Positions 24,560 through 37,689 are shown, counted from the first letter of the stretch. The stretch: DNA of 64,000 bases from Aplectana chamaeleonis (GCA_029168955.1 JAPDOI010000022.1:434001-498000); one strand, 5' to 3'. Numbers and translations are program-made. The notes: generated by a model not told the origin, from the letters alone.

Positions 24560-25200
24560 GGAGCCGTAATGAAGTAAAAGCTATTTCACGCGGCAATAGT
24601 TTTTAAGCAACCTGTACTGATTCTTCAGCGTACATTGCCATTTTTGAGGTTGTGGGATGACCCAATGGATAAAATTTTCTCATCACTGATGGTGACTTGT
24701 AGGTAGCGAACCAAAGCAACCCGGCTCAACACATTCTTTGCCTTGCCAAACGTGCTAACCTCCATTGTATATTCTAAGCCATGTGACTTTGTGAGCCGAT
24801 GAGTATGAGAGTTCGGACGACTTCCGGCAACTTTCGACAAGGTAGTATGCCAACATCCGATCCAAGAAACTTTTCTCACCGCTCCAGCTTATTCGACTTT
24901 TGCTGCTTTCTTGCTCCTGTCCGACGGTTTGAGCGTCGGCCACTGGACGACCTTCATCTTTGCCGTCGTGATTCGCTACCAAACCTTATCCAAAATCGCG
25001 GCAGGAACTTTTTCCCCCTGTGTACCACTGGAAGAGATATGAGCTTCGGAGAGAAATACCCGTCGTCTTTGGTCTGCCTCGCTCCTCAAGTTAGAATCCC
25101 TCTGGAAATCCTGTGGTTTTAGTCGAGAATCCCTCGGATTACAGTAGAATTTCGCACGGGTATCACGAATCCACGTGATTTGGGCCACACTCACATCATA
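24560..25200 (-). pseudogene. Degraded Tc1/mariner-type transposase remnant
   Basis: On the minus strand, overlapping frames spell parts of a DDE transposase of the sort with a DEKIFTVE-like first catalytic motif. Here it reads VTISDEKILSIGSSHN near 24660-24710, preceded by an Arg/Lys-rich DNA-binding portion (24755-25200). The pieces are spread over at least two frames. No terminal repeats were found. The assignment rests on one motif and overall layout, so it is tentative. The sequence is too decayed to be active. Confidence 0.5.
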
Positions 25201-25573
25201 CATGAATCAAACCGATTTTCATCCATGGAAACAGCATCGTGTACTTCCTCCAAATGAAATGAAACGCTCATGACTGTTTTAGGTCAGTAGAATAAAATAC
25301 GAAAATCTTCCGCCCCGATTCTACGGAATATCTAAAACAATGTGGTTCGCTGATGAAAATTTGTCCAACTTGCTTCGCGTACATTGAAATAAGTTGAGCA
25401 ACATGAACATTCTTCAGAGACCCAACTTCTTTTGGAAATGAGATTCACCATCCGAAATTAGTATTGGGGTTTTGATACGACATTTACCGGTGTATTCGCT
25501 TTTTGATATTCTTGAATAATTTGTTCCTTTTTATGGCGTTGTTTATGATCACAAGATTTCTCAAGGTAGCTCA

Positions 25574-25715
25574 GTTGAACACAAAACTTAGGGGTCAGGC
25601 AAGGCTCGAACCTGTATCGCTTTCTGACTTTCTGCAGATTAGATGCCCTTTCATGGCGGATGCGATGTAATTTCGAGTCCTGCCCGAACCCTAAATTTTG
25701 TTTTCAACTCGACTG
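25574..25715. repeat. Foldback repeat with tRNA-like TTCGA arms
   Basis: The arms (TTGAACACAAAACTTAGGGG on the left, the inverted version with GGTTTTCAACTC-like end on the right) pair over about 48 bases. Each arm contains a T-loop-like TTCGAG(C/T)C motif, on opposite strands. It does not fold into a complete tRNA as I read it. Confidence 0.6.
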
Positions 25716-25873
25716 GGCTTTCATGTAAGCGACTCTACTGTTTGAATTTTGTTACATGGTTATCAAGGATCAGTCCGAGATGATTCCTCATCTGAATGCT
25801 GACATCAGAGGTGGGCTTCTCGTTTTCATCTGCAAAACAATTCAAGCGAACTCTGGTGTAGTTGACATTTCAC

Positions 25874-26009
25874 TTTAAAGGCGGTGTTCACGATAATCTT
25901 CAATTTTGAGATTATTGGCTATATTGATTAAGTGGTAGAACTAAAATGACGTAGAAATTGAGAAAAATGCACCAGAAGTCCACTAAATCCTTAATTATCA
26001 CCCGCCCTC
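25874..26009. mobile_element. Fragment of a family 6 TTTAAA MITE
   Basis: It starts TTTAAAGGCGGTGTTCACGA and follows the sequence of the element at 42816 for about 135 bases. It stops where the next copy begins at 26010. The right half is missing. Confidence 0.7.
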
Positions 26010-27571
26010 TTAAAGGCAGTGTTCACGATAATCTTCGATTCCGAGATTATTCGCAAAATCGATTGTTTGGCCCCGAGTAGAACTGCAATGACGAAGAAAC
26101 GAAGGAAAACGCACCAGAATGGCACGAAGTCCTTTACTTTCAACCCGCGTCTTTACTCTCACAAGGGAACCACAATAAGTCATAGTGACCATTCCAAATG
26201 AAATGTACTTTTCTAGAACCATTTTCGGACGAAAAGTCCGAATATGCCCATCGCAGCTGCCTAGACCCACTCTGAAAAAGTTATAGGCATTTTTTCTCTG
26301 ATTTTCGTACTTATTGTACCCTCCAAAAAGCGCATTATTTTCACGAAAATAGGGAAACGGACCTCATAATCGTGTTCAGCGCCCAAATCTACCCACTAAG
26401 CAAAGTTATGTTGGAGGAACATTTTCCAAACCTTGCGCAGACTAACAGCGTTTTGGACTTGTACGGATTTTCGGTATCAATTAGAGAGAGGGCTCTCGAA
26501 GCGTTTTACAAAAATATTCCAGATTTGGCGAAAAATTTGCCCTGGGGGGGTTATTTGGGGCTGATCACGAATCTGAGGTTCATTTATCGATTTTCCGAAG
26601 TTTTCGACTGTATTCGTTCACAGATTCCCATCGGGAGAGAATTTGATGGCGAATCGCGACTTTTGACGATTTCCGGAGTGCTATTATAGAATATGCCCAA
26701 GTTATTACTCTGGGGGTTATTTGGAGTGCTGAACACGAATCTGATGTCGCTTTATCGATTTTTGGCAGCTTGCGGTAGATTACCGTGGGTATACGGTAGT
26801 TTGGTCAAAGACTCAGATTTGTCTCAAAGTTTCTATGTGGGGGTTATTTGGGGTGCTGAAAACGACTTTGATGTCCATTTGTCAGTTATTGGTTTTTTTA
26901 GGTAAGTTTTGCTTCCTAAATGGCATGTTACCTACAGTAACCTACAGTAAACCTTAAAATTTGGGCAAGCAAACCCCAGATTCATGTTCAGCACAACAGA
27001 TTACCCCTACACACATGTTTTTAGCAGAATCAGGAGAAAAATTCAAAAACACACTAAAAATCTCATGGGGGTACCCTTGCCTTGCCGCGAAGCTTTAAAA
27101 AACGCTCATAACTTTTTTCAGAACGGGTCTAGGCAGCTGCGATGGGCATATTCGGACTTTTTGTCCGAAAATGGTTTTAGAAAAGTACATTTCATTTGGA
27201 ATGGTCACTATGACTTATTGTGGTTCCCGTCAGTGAAACTGTTTGTTGTGACAATGAAATCGTTCGCGGATCCGTCTTTTGCATTTCTTCATAGTGTGTT
27301 GCTGCGTTCATTCCTTCGGGTCCTAACTAATACTGTTTTGCCTAGACTATTCTTCCATTCTTGATTAGCCCCATTTTTTACCGGTTACGACCACCATGGA
27401 CATGTCCGTCCAACCGGACAACTAGTCCATGTCATAGGATAATGTCACTTAAGTACCACGTTTTAATGCGTTTCTCGCCGTTTCTTCGTAATGTTGGTAA
27501 CACTTGGAGGCCAACGAATTGTTTCATGTGAAAAACTCGGGGACGGAAATCATCGTGAACACTGTCTTTAA
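26010..27571. mobile_element. TTTAAA MITE, family 6, split by a 1.1 kb element
   Basis: The left end is TTAAAGGCAGTGTTCACGAT and the right end is ATCGTGAACACTGTCTTTAA. The outer parts align with the uninterrupted copy at 42816-43287. The interruption is the long-inverted-end element at 26161-27230. Confidence 0.75.
26161..27230. mobile_element. Long-inverted-end element, copy 1
   Basis: Arms of about 105-110 bp (left about 26161-26290, right about 27100-27228) are inverted copies, with ends ACAAGGGAACC and GGTTCCC. The interior contains several diverged repeats of a phrase around GGTTATTTGG...GCTGA(A/T)CACGAAT. It has open frames, but none is recognisable. A second copy is at 28519. I cannot assign a superfamily because no clear target duplication is visible. 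Confidence 0.72.
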
Positions 27572-28518
27572 GGTCAAAACATATTGTTTTTACTGATTAC
27601 TTTGAATATATTCGTTTTCTTTCATGCATATGTCCCCTGAGGTAAAGTCGCCGAAGAGGCTCCAAATTTGTCAGTGCACTGCGTGCAGGCACTCTCTTAC
27701 ACATCCATGGCGGTGTATTGCACGTGGCGTCTACTGCCGCTGGCGTAAGCGACGCTATGCAGAAAACTCGCCCTCAGCTCATCCACTAGCTCAAAACTTT
27801 GACATACTCTGCCAAATCGAGACTTGATGCCTCAACAAAAGAGACTTGATGCTCATGTAACCTCCATTTCCTCGCTACTCGCACTTTTCTGTATCAATAT
27901 CATAAAAGCGGTGCGGTTTTGAGAATGATTTCTTTATTTTCGTAATTGAAATTGCCGAAAAACAACCGCTTTGCTTCTACGATTGTGATAATAGGACTGC
28001 GAGTGGCGGGGGAATGAAGGTTACAAGTCGGCATGAAGTCTTAATTTGTCGCTTTAAATTCACTGTATGGGTGAATTTGCCGCCAAGATAGGTGAGAATG
28101 GGGTGAATGTCCCGTGAAAATGGTGCTAACTGGCAGCGGGAGAGGGTCCAATTTATCGCGAAAATGAGGTGAATTTACCTCGAAAAATGGGTGAGTTTGC
28201 CTCGAAAATTTCATGGATTTGATGGTCCACTGCCCAGGAAGCCCCGCCTTGTCCGCAACATGGGCGTGATCTTCACCGAGATCTGCGGTGAGGAGCCATC
28301 CCTGCGGACCGCGGCGTAACTCGCCCCGCCGTGAGGATACCCACTGTATCCACCCAGCAGCCAAAATTATGCTGGCCTCCGGAGGGTGACCCGGAGTCAC
28401 CTTTCAGGGCCGGCATCAGAATGTCGAATGAGGACTCTAGATGAGGCGGCTTTTATAACGGCTGTGCTCATGGTAAACACATCGAGACGTGATCAATCGT
28501 TTTATCATGTTTTCGCTG
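27572..28518. other. Intergenic with GGTGAATTT repeats
   Basis: From about 28050 to 28210, the phrase GGTGAATTTGCC and its variants recur about five times in one orientation. A GC-rich segment from 28215 to 28400 is unassigned. No gene is supported. Confidence 0.4.
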
Positions 28519-29610
28519 ACAAGGGAAGTATACAAAGCGTAGGTGAGATCTGCCAAAACGACAAGTGTCGTTAGTATCTCTTGTGGCTCAATAGTAAAAC
28601 TGCTCAGTATCCCGCCCCGAGCCGCAGATTCCAAGAAGTTACAAGCTAAAAAGCTCATTTTTTGTGCTTCATGTACCTTCCATAAAGCGCGTTAGTCTTC
28701 GGAAAATCCGGGAAAGGACCTCATAAATGTGTTCAGCGTCAAAAACGACCCCCCTGAGCAAATTTTGGGTGAAGGCACATTTTCTGTACTTTGTCCACAC
28801 TAACAGCGTTTTGGACTTTACGGATTTTCGGTTAGGCGTTTATTTCTACTAATTGAAGGCTCTGGAAGCGTTCTAGAAAAATTGTCCAGATTTGACTCAA
28901 AATTCTCCCAGGCAGGTTTTTCGGGGCGCTGATCACGAATTTGTGGTTAATTAGTCGATTTTCCAATGTTTTCGGCTAATTTCGTTCGAAGCTTCCCAAC
29001 CGGGGAAAATTTCGAGAGAAAAACGCCACTTTCGGGGTTTTTTCCGGTTTTCTACGATATGTCTCAAAATCATTCTCTGAGGGTTATTTGGAGTGCTAAA
29101 CACGAATCTCGAGTCCGTTTATCGATCTTTTGCAGATTACGGTAGATTACGGTGGGTATACGGTAGTTTGTTAAAAATCTCAGATTTTACTCAAAATTTC
29201 TATACGGGGGTTATACAGGGTGGAGAATACGAATTTAACGTCCGTTTGTCGATTTTCAGAACACTAAGGTGGGTTTTGACCCCTAGATGACATGTTACCT
29301 ACCGTAACCTACAGTAAACCTCAAAATTTCGACAAACGGACTCCAGATTCGTGTTCGCCACCCTAGAATACCCCTACATACAACTTTTGAGCTAAATCCG
29401 AGAAAATTTTCTGAAACTCCAAAAAAAAATGCCTGATGGGTGCCTTTTCGCCACACTTGCCTTTTCGCCAGGCTTAAAAAATGCTCATAACTTTTTTGAG
29501 CCTGCGGCTCGCGGCGGGATACTGCGCATTTTTACTATTGAACCAGAAGAGATACTAACCATACTAGTCGTTTTCGCAGATCCGACCTACGCTTTTTATA
29601 CTTCCCTTGT
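28519..29610. mobile_element. Long-inverted-end element, copy 2
   Basis: The ends are ACAAGGGAAGTATA and TATACTTCCCTTGT, and the arms (about 28519-28630 and 29490-29610) are inverted copies. The interior aligns with copy 1, for example at ACTAACAGCGTTTTGGACTT. It is 1092 bp. Confidence 0.75.
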
Positions 29611-31676
29611 GAGATGTTTTCACTTGTTTAGAAATTTCTAAGATGCCAGTACCGGCGGTAATTTCACCCTTTGCGCTGATTGATATCCAGCCGCTCAACA
29701 ACTGATATGCATTAACATGTTAGCGCTGGCGGCAGTTCCACGCTTTGCGTTAACTGATATCCGACCGCTCAGCAAATTCACCCCTTGCGCGTATAAGCTT
29801 TGATGACGGGGCTAAAGGTGAATTTGATGCCTAATGATAACAGAGCGTAATATCTGCCGCTTTCCCCGAAGCATCCAGTCTCGAAATGGCAGAGTACCCA
29901 AATGTACAGTAGCGGGCATGGTTCAGTACGGAAACACCTGACCTGGCAATTTTTCGCGATCAGGGCACTGCTTCGAAATAATTCGCTCCAAGAACTGTAT
30001 ATTTGAAGACATTTTTAGGTTCTCGATATACTTCCGCAAGAATTACCATCAAAACACACAGGGGCGCTCCTCCCAAGTCCCTATAAATCTTCCACAATGT
30101 TATGTGCACACCCCTTCAAATCCTTATCACTTCCCCCTCCCCAACGTTGTGCGCGCTCCTCACCCCTACTATCTTTCCACAACACTCCTCCTGAACCCCT
30201 ACTCCTTATCCACGACAATTTCTGCGCTTCTTCTGAACCGCTATTTACTTTCTACGACTGTGCGTAACCATGCCTTTTCGATAAACTGTTGTAGTTGAAA
30301 TTATTAGTCCCGTACATGTTTACAGTGTCTGGCTGCAAAGATTTGAAAAACATTTTTAAAAGTACAACTTGCAAAAGTTGAGCCAGCTACAGCGATAGGG
30401 TGCCTTGCGTCAGAAAAAAAAACGAAGGATAAGATAATTTGCGATAACCATGAAAACTGTAGCCTGACCAGGTCAATTTTCCTAAGTTTTCTTCACACCC
30501 CGGCTCAAGGTGACAGAGAATGGCCGTTGTGTACTTCCACTAAGCATAATGTGATTTGAGCCATAATGGAAGACAGAGTTGTATTTTTTTTCAGATTTTT
30601 GAAGAAAAACACCGGAAACGTTTAGAAACGGTTCTGCTTAAGGAATAGCGGAGGTTTTGAAAATGTAAGGATTCTTCAGGCGTCATCGTTTTTTTCACAC
30701 TTTGCGCTTACCATATTCTTTTTGTGCCGAAAAGTTGAAAACTGAAAGAAATAAACAAGACTGAATTGATTGGATGATGCGGGTAAGACGAAGAGGCTCG
30801 TACATACGGACGGGGCGAGTACTGTGCTACTCTAGGCCGAATTCCGGTCCACAACTGCGTCTCGACACGCTTTGCGACCGCACGCGCTCGAGTCAGTTGA
30901 GTTTCCGCGTGCGTACCATGCAGCCGTTGCGAAGGTTTTTCGGACATGTAAGTGGATTAGCAGGAATATTAGACGAATAGTGAATAATACCTCAGCCAAC
31001 TGTTTGCAAGCATGAAAAAAAACTCGTCTGAAAATGTTTTCGCGACACTCGCTCGACACACTAGTCGACCGATTGAATGGACAGTCTCATTCGAACAGAC
31101 TTTATGTATGTAATACAACAGGTAGCAGGCATGCCGTGACAGATTCACCATTAGGTCTAATAATGGCTCTTTGTCAAATTTTTTATGCAAGGGAACAATT
31201 TGTCGAAAATAGGGGTAGCAAAAAAAAAGAACTGAAACAGAGCAGTAGCGATTAAATTTAAGGGCAAACTTTGCATCAACAGACAACCTCTCGTCCCCAA
31301 TACTATCATTTTTTGCGCTGGGCTAGGCTGGCCGTACGGTGTTGGCGGCATCATAGGCCAACGCGGTCCCAAGCGCGCGCGGCGTCGCAGCCCCGTCCGT
31401 TCATCAGACAAAAATTATCTCGTGAACGTCATTATAACATATGTGCATGGGGTTTACTCCATCGCATAATAAGGAACCCGAAGTGGCAGTGCGATCTATG
31501 CCTATCGCATTCGTATGAAGATTTTAACTCATCAGATTGAATTTTTGCATCTGCCTTTGAGTAATCTGGGAAAGTTATCTTGATAAAGGAATTAACATGG
31601 AATGAAACTATTTTCCTAGTTGAGAACTGCCTCTATATTACATTTCCGTATGAAAACAACGCTTTGAAAAGGTAAT
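29611..31676. other. Intergenic with degenerate minisatellites
   Basis: A unit of about 90 bp is duplicated near 29650-29790 (shared phrases GCGCTGGCGGCAGTT and GATATCCGACCGCTCA). From about 30085 to 30270, a C/T-rich unit of about 40 bp recurs four or five times with heavy divergence. A partial reverse-strand copy of the small dispersed repeat is at 31322-31420. No gene is supported. Confidence 0.45.
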
Positions 31677-31730
31677 AATTAAGGTTAAACTAATAAATCG
31701 TGCGATTGATTTATTAGTTTAACCTTAATT
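31677..31730. repeat. Perfect 23-bp-arm palindrome
   Basis: The arm AATTAAGGTTAAACTAATAA continues for 23 bases and repeats inverted after a loop of eight bases. It lies 40 bases before the GT repeat. Confidence 0.9.
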
Positions 31731-31772
31731 GTTTAATTTCACTTTGGTATTCTACTAACTATATTTGTCTTA

Positions 31773-32018
<246 letters not shown>

Positions 32019-32206
32019 CATTGAAGGGACAAACATTCTACTGCATATATTAGGATTCATGCGTGCCTTTTGCTTCAACTATTCATTCATAATCACTTTC
32101 TAGAAAGAGACAGCTTTCTGCGATGAGCTGAAGAACTGAGCAGGACATCAATTTAAACCGAAATGTTCTTCAATCCAAGGAGAAGTGTGTCATAACTTCC
32201 TCCGTG

Positions 32207-32445
32207 CTCAGGCGATTATCGGCCCCGAGCCGCCTGACAGTTCGGCTCGCTTTTCCAATCTGCGAGTCGGCTCCTGTTGCTGTCCGGGCCACTCCTGTTG
32301 CTTTCCGGGCCACTGTTGTTGCTGTCCGGGCTATTCCCGTTGGCCCGAACAGCAACAGCAGTAGCCCGGAGATTGAGAGAGCGAGCCGAACTGTCAGGCG
32401 GCTCCGATTCCTAATCGGTGCAGCTCGGGGCCGAGAATCGCCTGA
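32207..32445. repeat. Foldback repeat with arms of about 95 bp
   Basis: The outer arms (CTCAGGCGATTATCGGCCCC and its inverted match) and the inner arms (CCGCCTGACAGTTCGGCTCG on both sides) pair around a centre made of GCTGTCCGGGCC-type repeats. It is non-coding. Confidence 0.8.
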
Positions 32446-32634
32446 GTGGATTCCCTTCTTTTGAAACTGTGTCAGACTGTAAAGGGTTATGCATTGCATT
32501 GCGAAAGCTCCCTGCGTGAGCTTGATTGAGCACAGTGTAACTGATTTCCGTGAAAACATACAGTAGCGCGCTAGTCTTTTTTTTTGAAAAAGAAGCTTTT
32601 TGTGACGTGTTCTGCTCATGAAACTCTGAGAAAT

Positions 32635-32925
32635 ATTGCCGCGACTCTGCCGCAACTCCGCCGCAGCCCCTTCGGCTTGGCGCCTGCTAAAGGTGTCGCG
32701 GGGGAGATGCGGGGCAAAACCGCGGACTGTTCTTCATTGACCAAATCGCTGTAGGGTCGCGGAAGAGTCCTGAGGGAGTCGCGGTAGATTTGCGAAAGCT
32801 TGACCCACGGAGAAGTCGTGGCAAAGCCGCGGAAGAGTTAAGGGTCGCTGTGGAGTTTCGGGACAGCCCGGGATAGCGGTGGAGTCGCGGGGCAGTAGCA
32901 GAAGAGTCGCGGCAATATTTGTCAG
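32635..32925. repeat. GC-rich degenerate minisatellite
   Basis: A short degenerate unit close to GTCGCGGAAGA recurs about a dozen times among GC-rich spacers. It stands out from the A/T-rich surroundings. No gene is supported from 32018 to 33351 apart from this and the foldback repeat. Confidence 0.65.
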
Positions 32926-33351
32926 AGAAAGTGCCGTATCGCCATATCTCGCTTTGAAATTGACGAAATGAATTTTAGAGGTGGTTTTCGTGTTCCTCTC
33001 AGTGAGGCAAATGTAGAGAGTCATTGCGACTCCGGTATCCCGTCGGAAAATGTGTATTTCCTTCTAAAATTCGAGTCGACCACAGATCAGAACATGAAAG
33101 ATTTCTATCATAATCGTCTAACCAATTCATAGTGAGGGATTAAGTGGTGGAAATATTGCACTTCTCTATGCATTTCTTGAGTTCAACATATTATTTTCCA
33201 ACACTATCGTATAGAACTCAATGAAAGCAACTCAGAAATTACTTCAAAATTGGAATCGGACCACTTTGAAGCCAGTTGTGACGATGCAACCCTTTGTGAG
33301 CGCAAAAAACGCTGCAAATGCTTTTTTTGCAACAAATTGTGCGGTACTGGC

Positions 33352-33892
33352 TTAAAGGCATCGTTCGCGCTGAAAACCACTTTCCATTTTTTTGGCTCAA
33401 TTTCATGAATGAGCCCGATAGACTACACTGGTAAACGTTGGCGCGTCAAAAACGTAGGGTTAAGAGGCTGGAAGGGGTTAAAGATGAGGATCCGCCACCA
33501 GTTCTCACCGGCCATCTAGCACAAGGAACAAAAGCGCCATGCCAGGTGCAAGAGATACTCTATTGTAAACTCTTATCTCGGAAAATCTTATAAACCGAAT
33601 TCGCACAGTGAGAGCTTTTCATTTTTGATGATTTTGGTAGAAGAAAGGCAAAAGAATTTTTCTCACCTAGAAAGTTTTGAGCGTAAAATCACTTCAGTCG
33701 TTCAGAAAAACATATTGCACTGGACACACGGAATTCGACGGGAAAGGCGAAATATCCACTTCTCAAAAGGGTTTTAAATCCAAATTTTTTGGGTTTGGCG
33801 TTTCTTTGCTATTATCGCTTCCCTCGAGAGCTTGCGTACTCGAAAACATAGAAAAATAAGACACCGTTTATTGCGGGTACGATGCCTTTAAA
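33352..33892. mobile_element. TTTAAA MITE, family 4, copy 2
   Basis: It begins TTAAAGGCATCGTTCGCGCT and ends GCGGGTACGATGCCTTTAAA. It shares its final TTTAAA with the family 2 element that follows. Confidence 0.8.
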
Positions 33893-34431
33893 GGCAGTGG
33901 TCGCGCTCAAATCTGCTCGTCTTCTTTTCCTCTCAAAACCCTTTTCTGGGTATGGAGTAGTAGAACCTAGAGAAAAAATCGCGAAAAAATAGCTGTTCTG
34001 GGCCAAATTCGAAGCCAGAAGTTTCTTGTCTTTTGATGGTGGACGAGTCCACCCACATCATCGGCATCGATGATCTCTAATATCGAGAACATCAGCTGGC
34101 TTGAAATTGAGTTTCAATCAATGAACTTTCGGATTTATGTACACATCTAGTCAAAAACATTGATTGAAGTGCTTGCTTTCATTGTTCAACTGTTTTATTA
34201 GGTAAATTTGCATTTATTTCTTCCTCTGAGTGTCGATGAATTTTGACTGCTTGGCATGAGACTGTGATCTTTCTGTGCACGTGTGCACGAACTGGAAATT
34301 TAGGGTCTTAATAACTCTAATTCTAGCCCGATTTTCACCGCGCTACCTTCATAGTTTTTGAGCTGTTTTATATCTAAGCTGATTTTTGTAGTTTTTTCGA
34401 CAACGTTTCTCAGCGTGATCACTGCCTTTAA
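33887..34431. mobile_element. TTTAAA MITE, family 2, copy 2
   Basis: It begins TTTAAAGGCAGTGGTCGCGC and ends GCGTGATCACTGCCTTTAA, aligned throughout with the copies at 9768 and 38399. Confidence 0.85.
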
Positions 34432-34539
34432 GGCTGTTGTGCACAGCGAGGCACTGCTCTGCAATTCAAATAATCCTTAGATCCTAAAGCACGCCCACAA
34501 GTACGCCGCGAAGCGGCGTGGGTGTGCACCTTGTTTACA

Positions 34540-35046
34540 ATATCGCCGCTATCCCATTGAAAAAATGGTCGAATAGGACAAAGTGGGCAACTAAAACGTC
34601 TTTCGACCACAACACGCCTCAAAGTGCTTCGTTTTCAATTTCGAGAGCACCAAAATGTTCATCAAGCCACAATCTATCTAACTACCTATGTATATGAGAC
34701 GAAGTTGGGATTCACTTGTGAAAATGCTTTTTTAAGATGGAGTTAGTTATCAAATTGATAATGTTATCACAAGATAACGAGCTCATTCGGTCAAAAACAA
34801 CCGTACGCGATCTCTAGCATGGTCAAAATGGAAATGTATTCCGCCTTAAAAATAATGTTACTCTCAAATTCCGCAAAATATATTATCACGATCGACTATG
34901 TAGATCAGGATACGACGTACATTTAGGCGTTTTCGATTTCGAAAACCGAGCACTTTGAGGCGAGTTGTGGTCGAAAGACGGTTTAGTTGCCCACTTTGCC
35001 CATTTGGCCCTATTTTTTTTCTTGGATAGCGGTGGTACTGTAATTG
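34540..35046. repeat. Foldback repeat with arms of about 105 bp
   Basis: The left arm (about 34543-34650, with CAAAGTGGGCAACTAAAACG) matches the right arm (about 34925-35045) in reverse. The gap of about 275 bases between them is unassigned. Confidence 0.75.
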
Positions 35047-36960
35047 ATCACTGTCTGAAAGTTCATCCACTTGCGCTTCGTCCATTCAACAAATCAAAAA
35101 AGTAAGTATTTAAACTTCATTAATTCGGGATTGAAAACCGACTGTATTCCTCACTTCTGTCTTTCAAAATTTTAATTGGATATAATACTTCCTTTGACTA
35201 TTCGAGCCATTCCTCGAGAGGTTGAACCATAATTTGCGTAGGTGCTGATTATAAAGAATTTGATGGCTGAAAAAAGGACCACTTAGGATTTAACACGGAT
35301 GAATCCAGGTAACTTCCAAGTGATAATGGAGCGACTTTATCTGCAGTCGGAATTATGACAGGCTCTAGCATTGTTAGAGTAAGTTATTCGACGATCGTAT
35401 GTAGTAATAGTCAGTTTCCCTGCGTTGCGTCAACGTTGCGCAGCTTAGGGCGGTTGCTTTACGACCATGAGGTGATGTGGAGGGAATGCGGAAATAAACT
35501 ACTGTCGTAGTCAATCCACGAAAACAGTTCCAAATGCAGGCCAGAATGAGGGATTTACTATAGAGGTGCATAGCTAACGAATCAAATAATCGCCATGTAA
35601 AAACACCTTGTGCTTACCGTACATATTTTTGCTTTTACACATATACATTACAGACATATACAGATTCTTCTCTGATTCCAGCTTCTTTCTCAAATGTACT
35701 GGGTGTTTCAAATACAGTAATAGAGGTTTTAGTCTAATATTTAGAGGGAGTCTTTTCAATTTTTGGCCCTGTTTTTGGTACACTTCATATTTCACATAGA
35801 GCTGCACTTTCAAAAGTGGAAGCTCAGTAGATACAGTATCATTTAAAAGAATAAGGCAATGCGCTAACAGTGTAGCCAAGAGGAAAGACTTCTGATTTGA
35901 AACAGTCTGGAGAACTGAGCATTTTCAGGACATTATGCTGCTGGTCGCCTTGGGGTATAAATGTTATCTCAGCAGATAACGAAATGATAAATGTTTTCGC
36001 TAGTCGATTAGACATCTGCTAGTATTTACAGCCTTTGTGTTTGCTCTTAAGGCGACGATTACTAGAGTGCGCTGGCTCGAGAGATCGATTGCTCATTTAG
36101 CACCCTCTGAACAAACACAGTCAGAGGGAATTGGCTCGAGTGCCAGATGACCACCCACTTAGACACATTAGACACGCTAGCGAATCCGCTTCGAGAATAT
36201 CATCGCTAATCAAATCAAAAGGGATATTATATTGTAGTTCGGGAACCTTTTAGAGCGATTATAAATTGTGATTTCCGAAAATCCCGAAATTTCTTCCACA
36301 TAGTGCGATTTCGATGCTAACGACCTTTCTCAACCGTAGGAACACAGCCGAGCTGAGCGGATGCCAGCTTAGGTGGTTCCCATGGGAGGGTCCACAGTTG
36401 CATGGCATAAAATACTGTTGAATCGCGATGCTTAGCTCAGCAGGAGGTTTAATAGCGATAGATGAAAGGATTTTTTCAAAATTGGGCCCTGCCCCCCCCC
36501 TTGTGAAAATCCCGCCGGGTTTATACTTTAAGTGGCGAGAGACCGCGACAGTGCATATGAATCGTGCCGATTTTTGATAGTTATATGTAGTTGCTAAATG
36601 TGTAGAGAAGTGTGAAACCAGCTTTGGTCACGACTTCTTGTTGAAGGCAGCATATACACTCTCAAAATAATATCGATTTTATGGCACAAAAAAAGGTTTC
36701 GAGCTGGTGGTATAGGAAACTGACAAAAAGAAACGATGAAAACTGAATGCAAAAAGCAAAACAACGGGTTCTTTTTGTAATGGAGTGAAAGCATGCGAAT
36801 GCGGATGTGCGGACGTGCACATCCGCATCCTAATATGCGTATCACATCCATATCACATCCTAATATGCGGATGTGCATGTGACATTAGGATTTTCAATAA
36901 AAGGTCTAAGGCTGTTTCTGGGGAGAGCGATCTTCGAACTTGTTCTGTTTTGCTCGTTTG
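35047..36960. other. Intergenic, nothing named
   Basis: A minus-strand open frame at 35608-35879 begins with ATG and runs to a good donor-like GTAAGC. It could be an exon, but has no recognisable motif. A C homopolymer lies at about 36493, and short repeats of GCGGATGTGC lie at 36800-36880. Confidence 0.4.
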
Positions 36961-36975
36961 TTTTATTTGCAGTGA

Positions 36976-37689
36976 ACGTTGGTATGGTGTGATTATCGGG
37001 AATGCTATACGTGCTATGCTGCTTATAATGCCACGTGTCTCCCTCCGAGCCTAATAAGTGATATAGTGGAAGATCGCCAAAATCAAAATCCAAAAGATCT
37101 TGCAATCTTGTCTACACTGAATGTTTTTGTTTTCGTATGGACGCCTCTTGGCATATTACTGGTGTTCCTAGTTGTTTTGCTATACAGGAGGGCATCAGAC
37201 GCTATTACATGATATCCAGGTTGTCCCAGCTGCAGCGTTGAGTCCCGTTAATCGCTCTCATTTCATACCTTACACTATAATTTCTTACCTCCCATTCGTG
37301 CCTGTATTTGATGCGCACCGTTTTCAACCGAGTGGTGTACTGGTGACGTATCATGGATAACATTCATTGTATGGTGGATATCAATGAGAACTACAGTGAA
37401 TGCACCACTATATTACTACAAATTTTGTTGATGAAATTAGCCCAGATACCTGTTAGTGGCGGGAGGGTCGATGAATCACCAAGGATCCCACATGGTAGGG
37501 CAGCATTTGTACTGTTACTGGTCTATGCCGTTGAACCTAATACACTTCATGCAAGGCATACAAGGTGGAGAGTTGTTTTTATCCTCACCCAAATCTCTAC
37601 TAGCAATGAAGCTTGCTTGTCCTGAGATGTCACCTCTAACTTCTCGGTTGAAACCATGCTACAATCAGATCGCGTCTAATTCCCAATAA
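36976..37689 (+). CDS. Candidate unrecognised gene, exon structure unresolved
   Basis: Three successive + strand frames look coding. The first (36979-37212) has a Cys-rich start with an N-glycosylation site, then a clear membrane segment (VWTPLGILLVFLVVLLY) followed by two Arg. The second (37172-37360) and third (to 37689) are in other frames, and I cannot join them by convincing splice sites. The first frame is preceded by a stop right at the only good acceptor (36972), so the model may be broken or wrong. An AATAAA lies downstream near 37882. No function is proposed. Confidence 0.3.

Noticed and set aside
25574..25715. A tRNA gene suggested by TTCGAGCC and TTCGAGTCC T-loop-like motifs
   Set aside because: The two motifs are the two arms of an inverted repeat, and neither strand gives a full cloverleaf.
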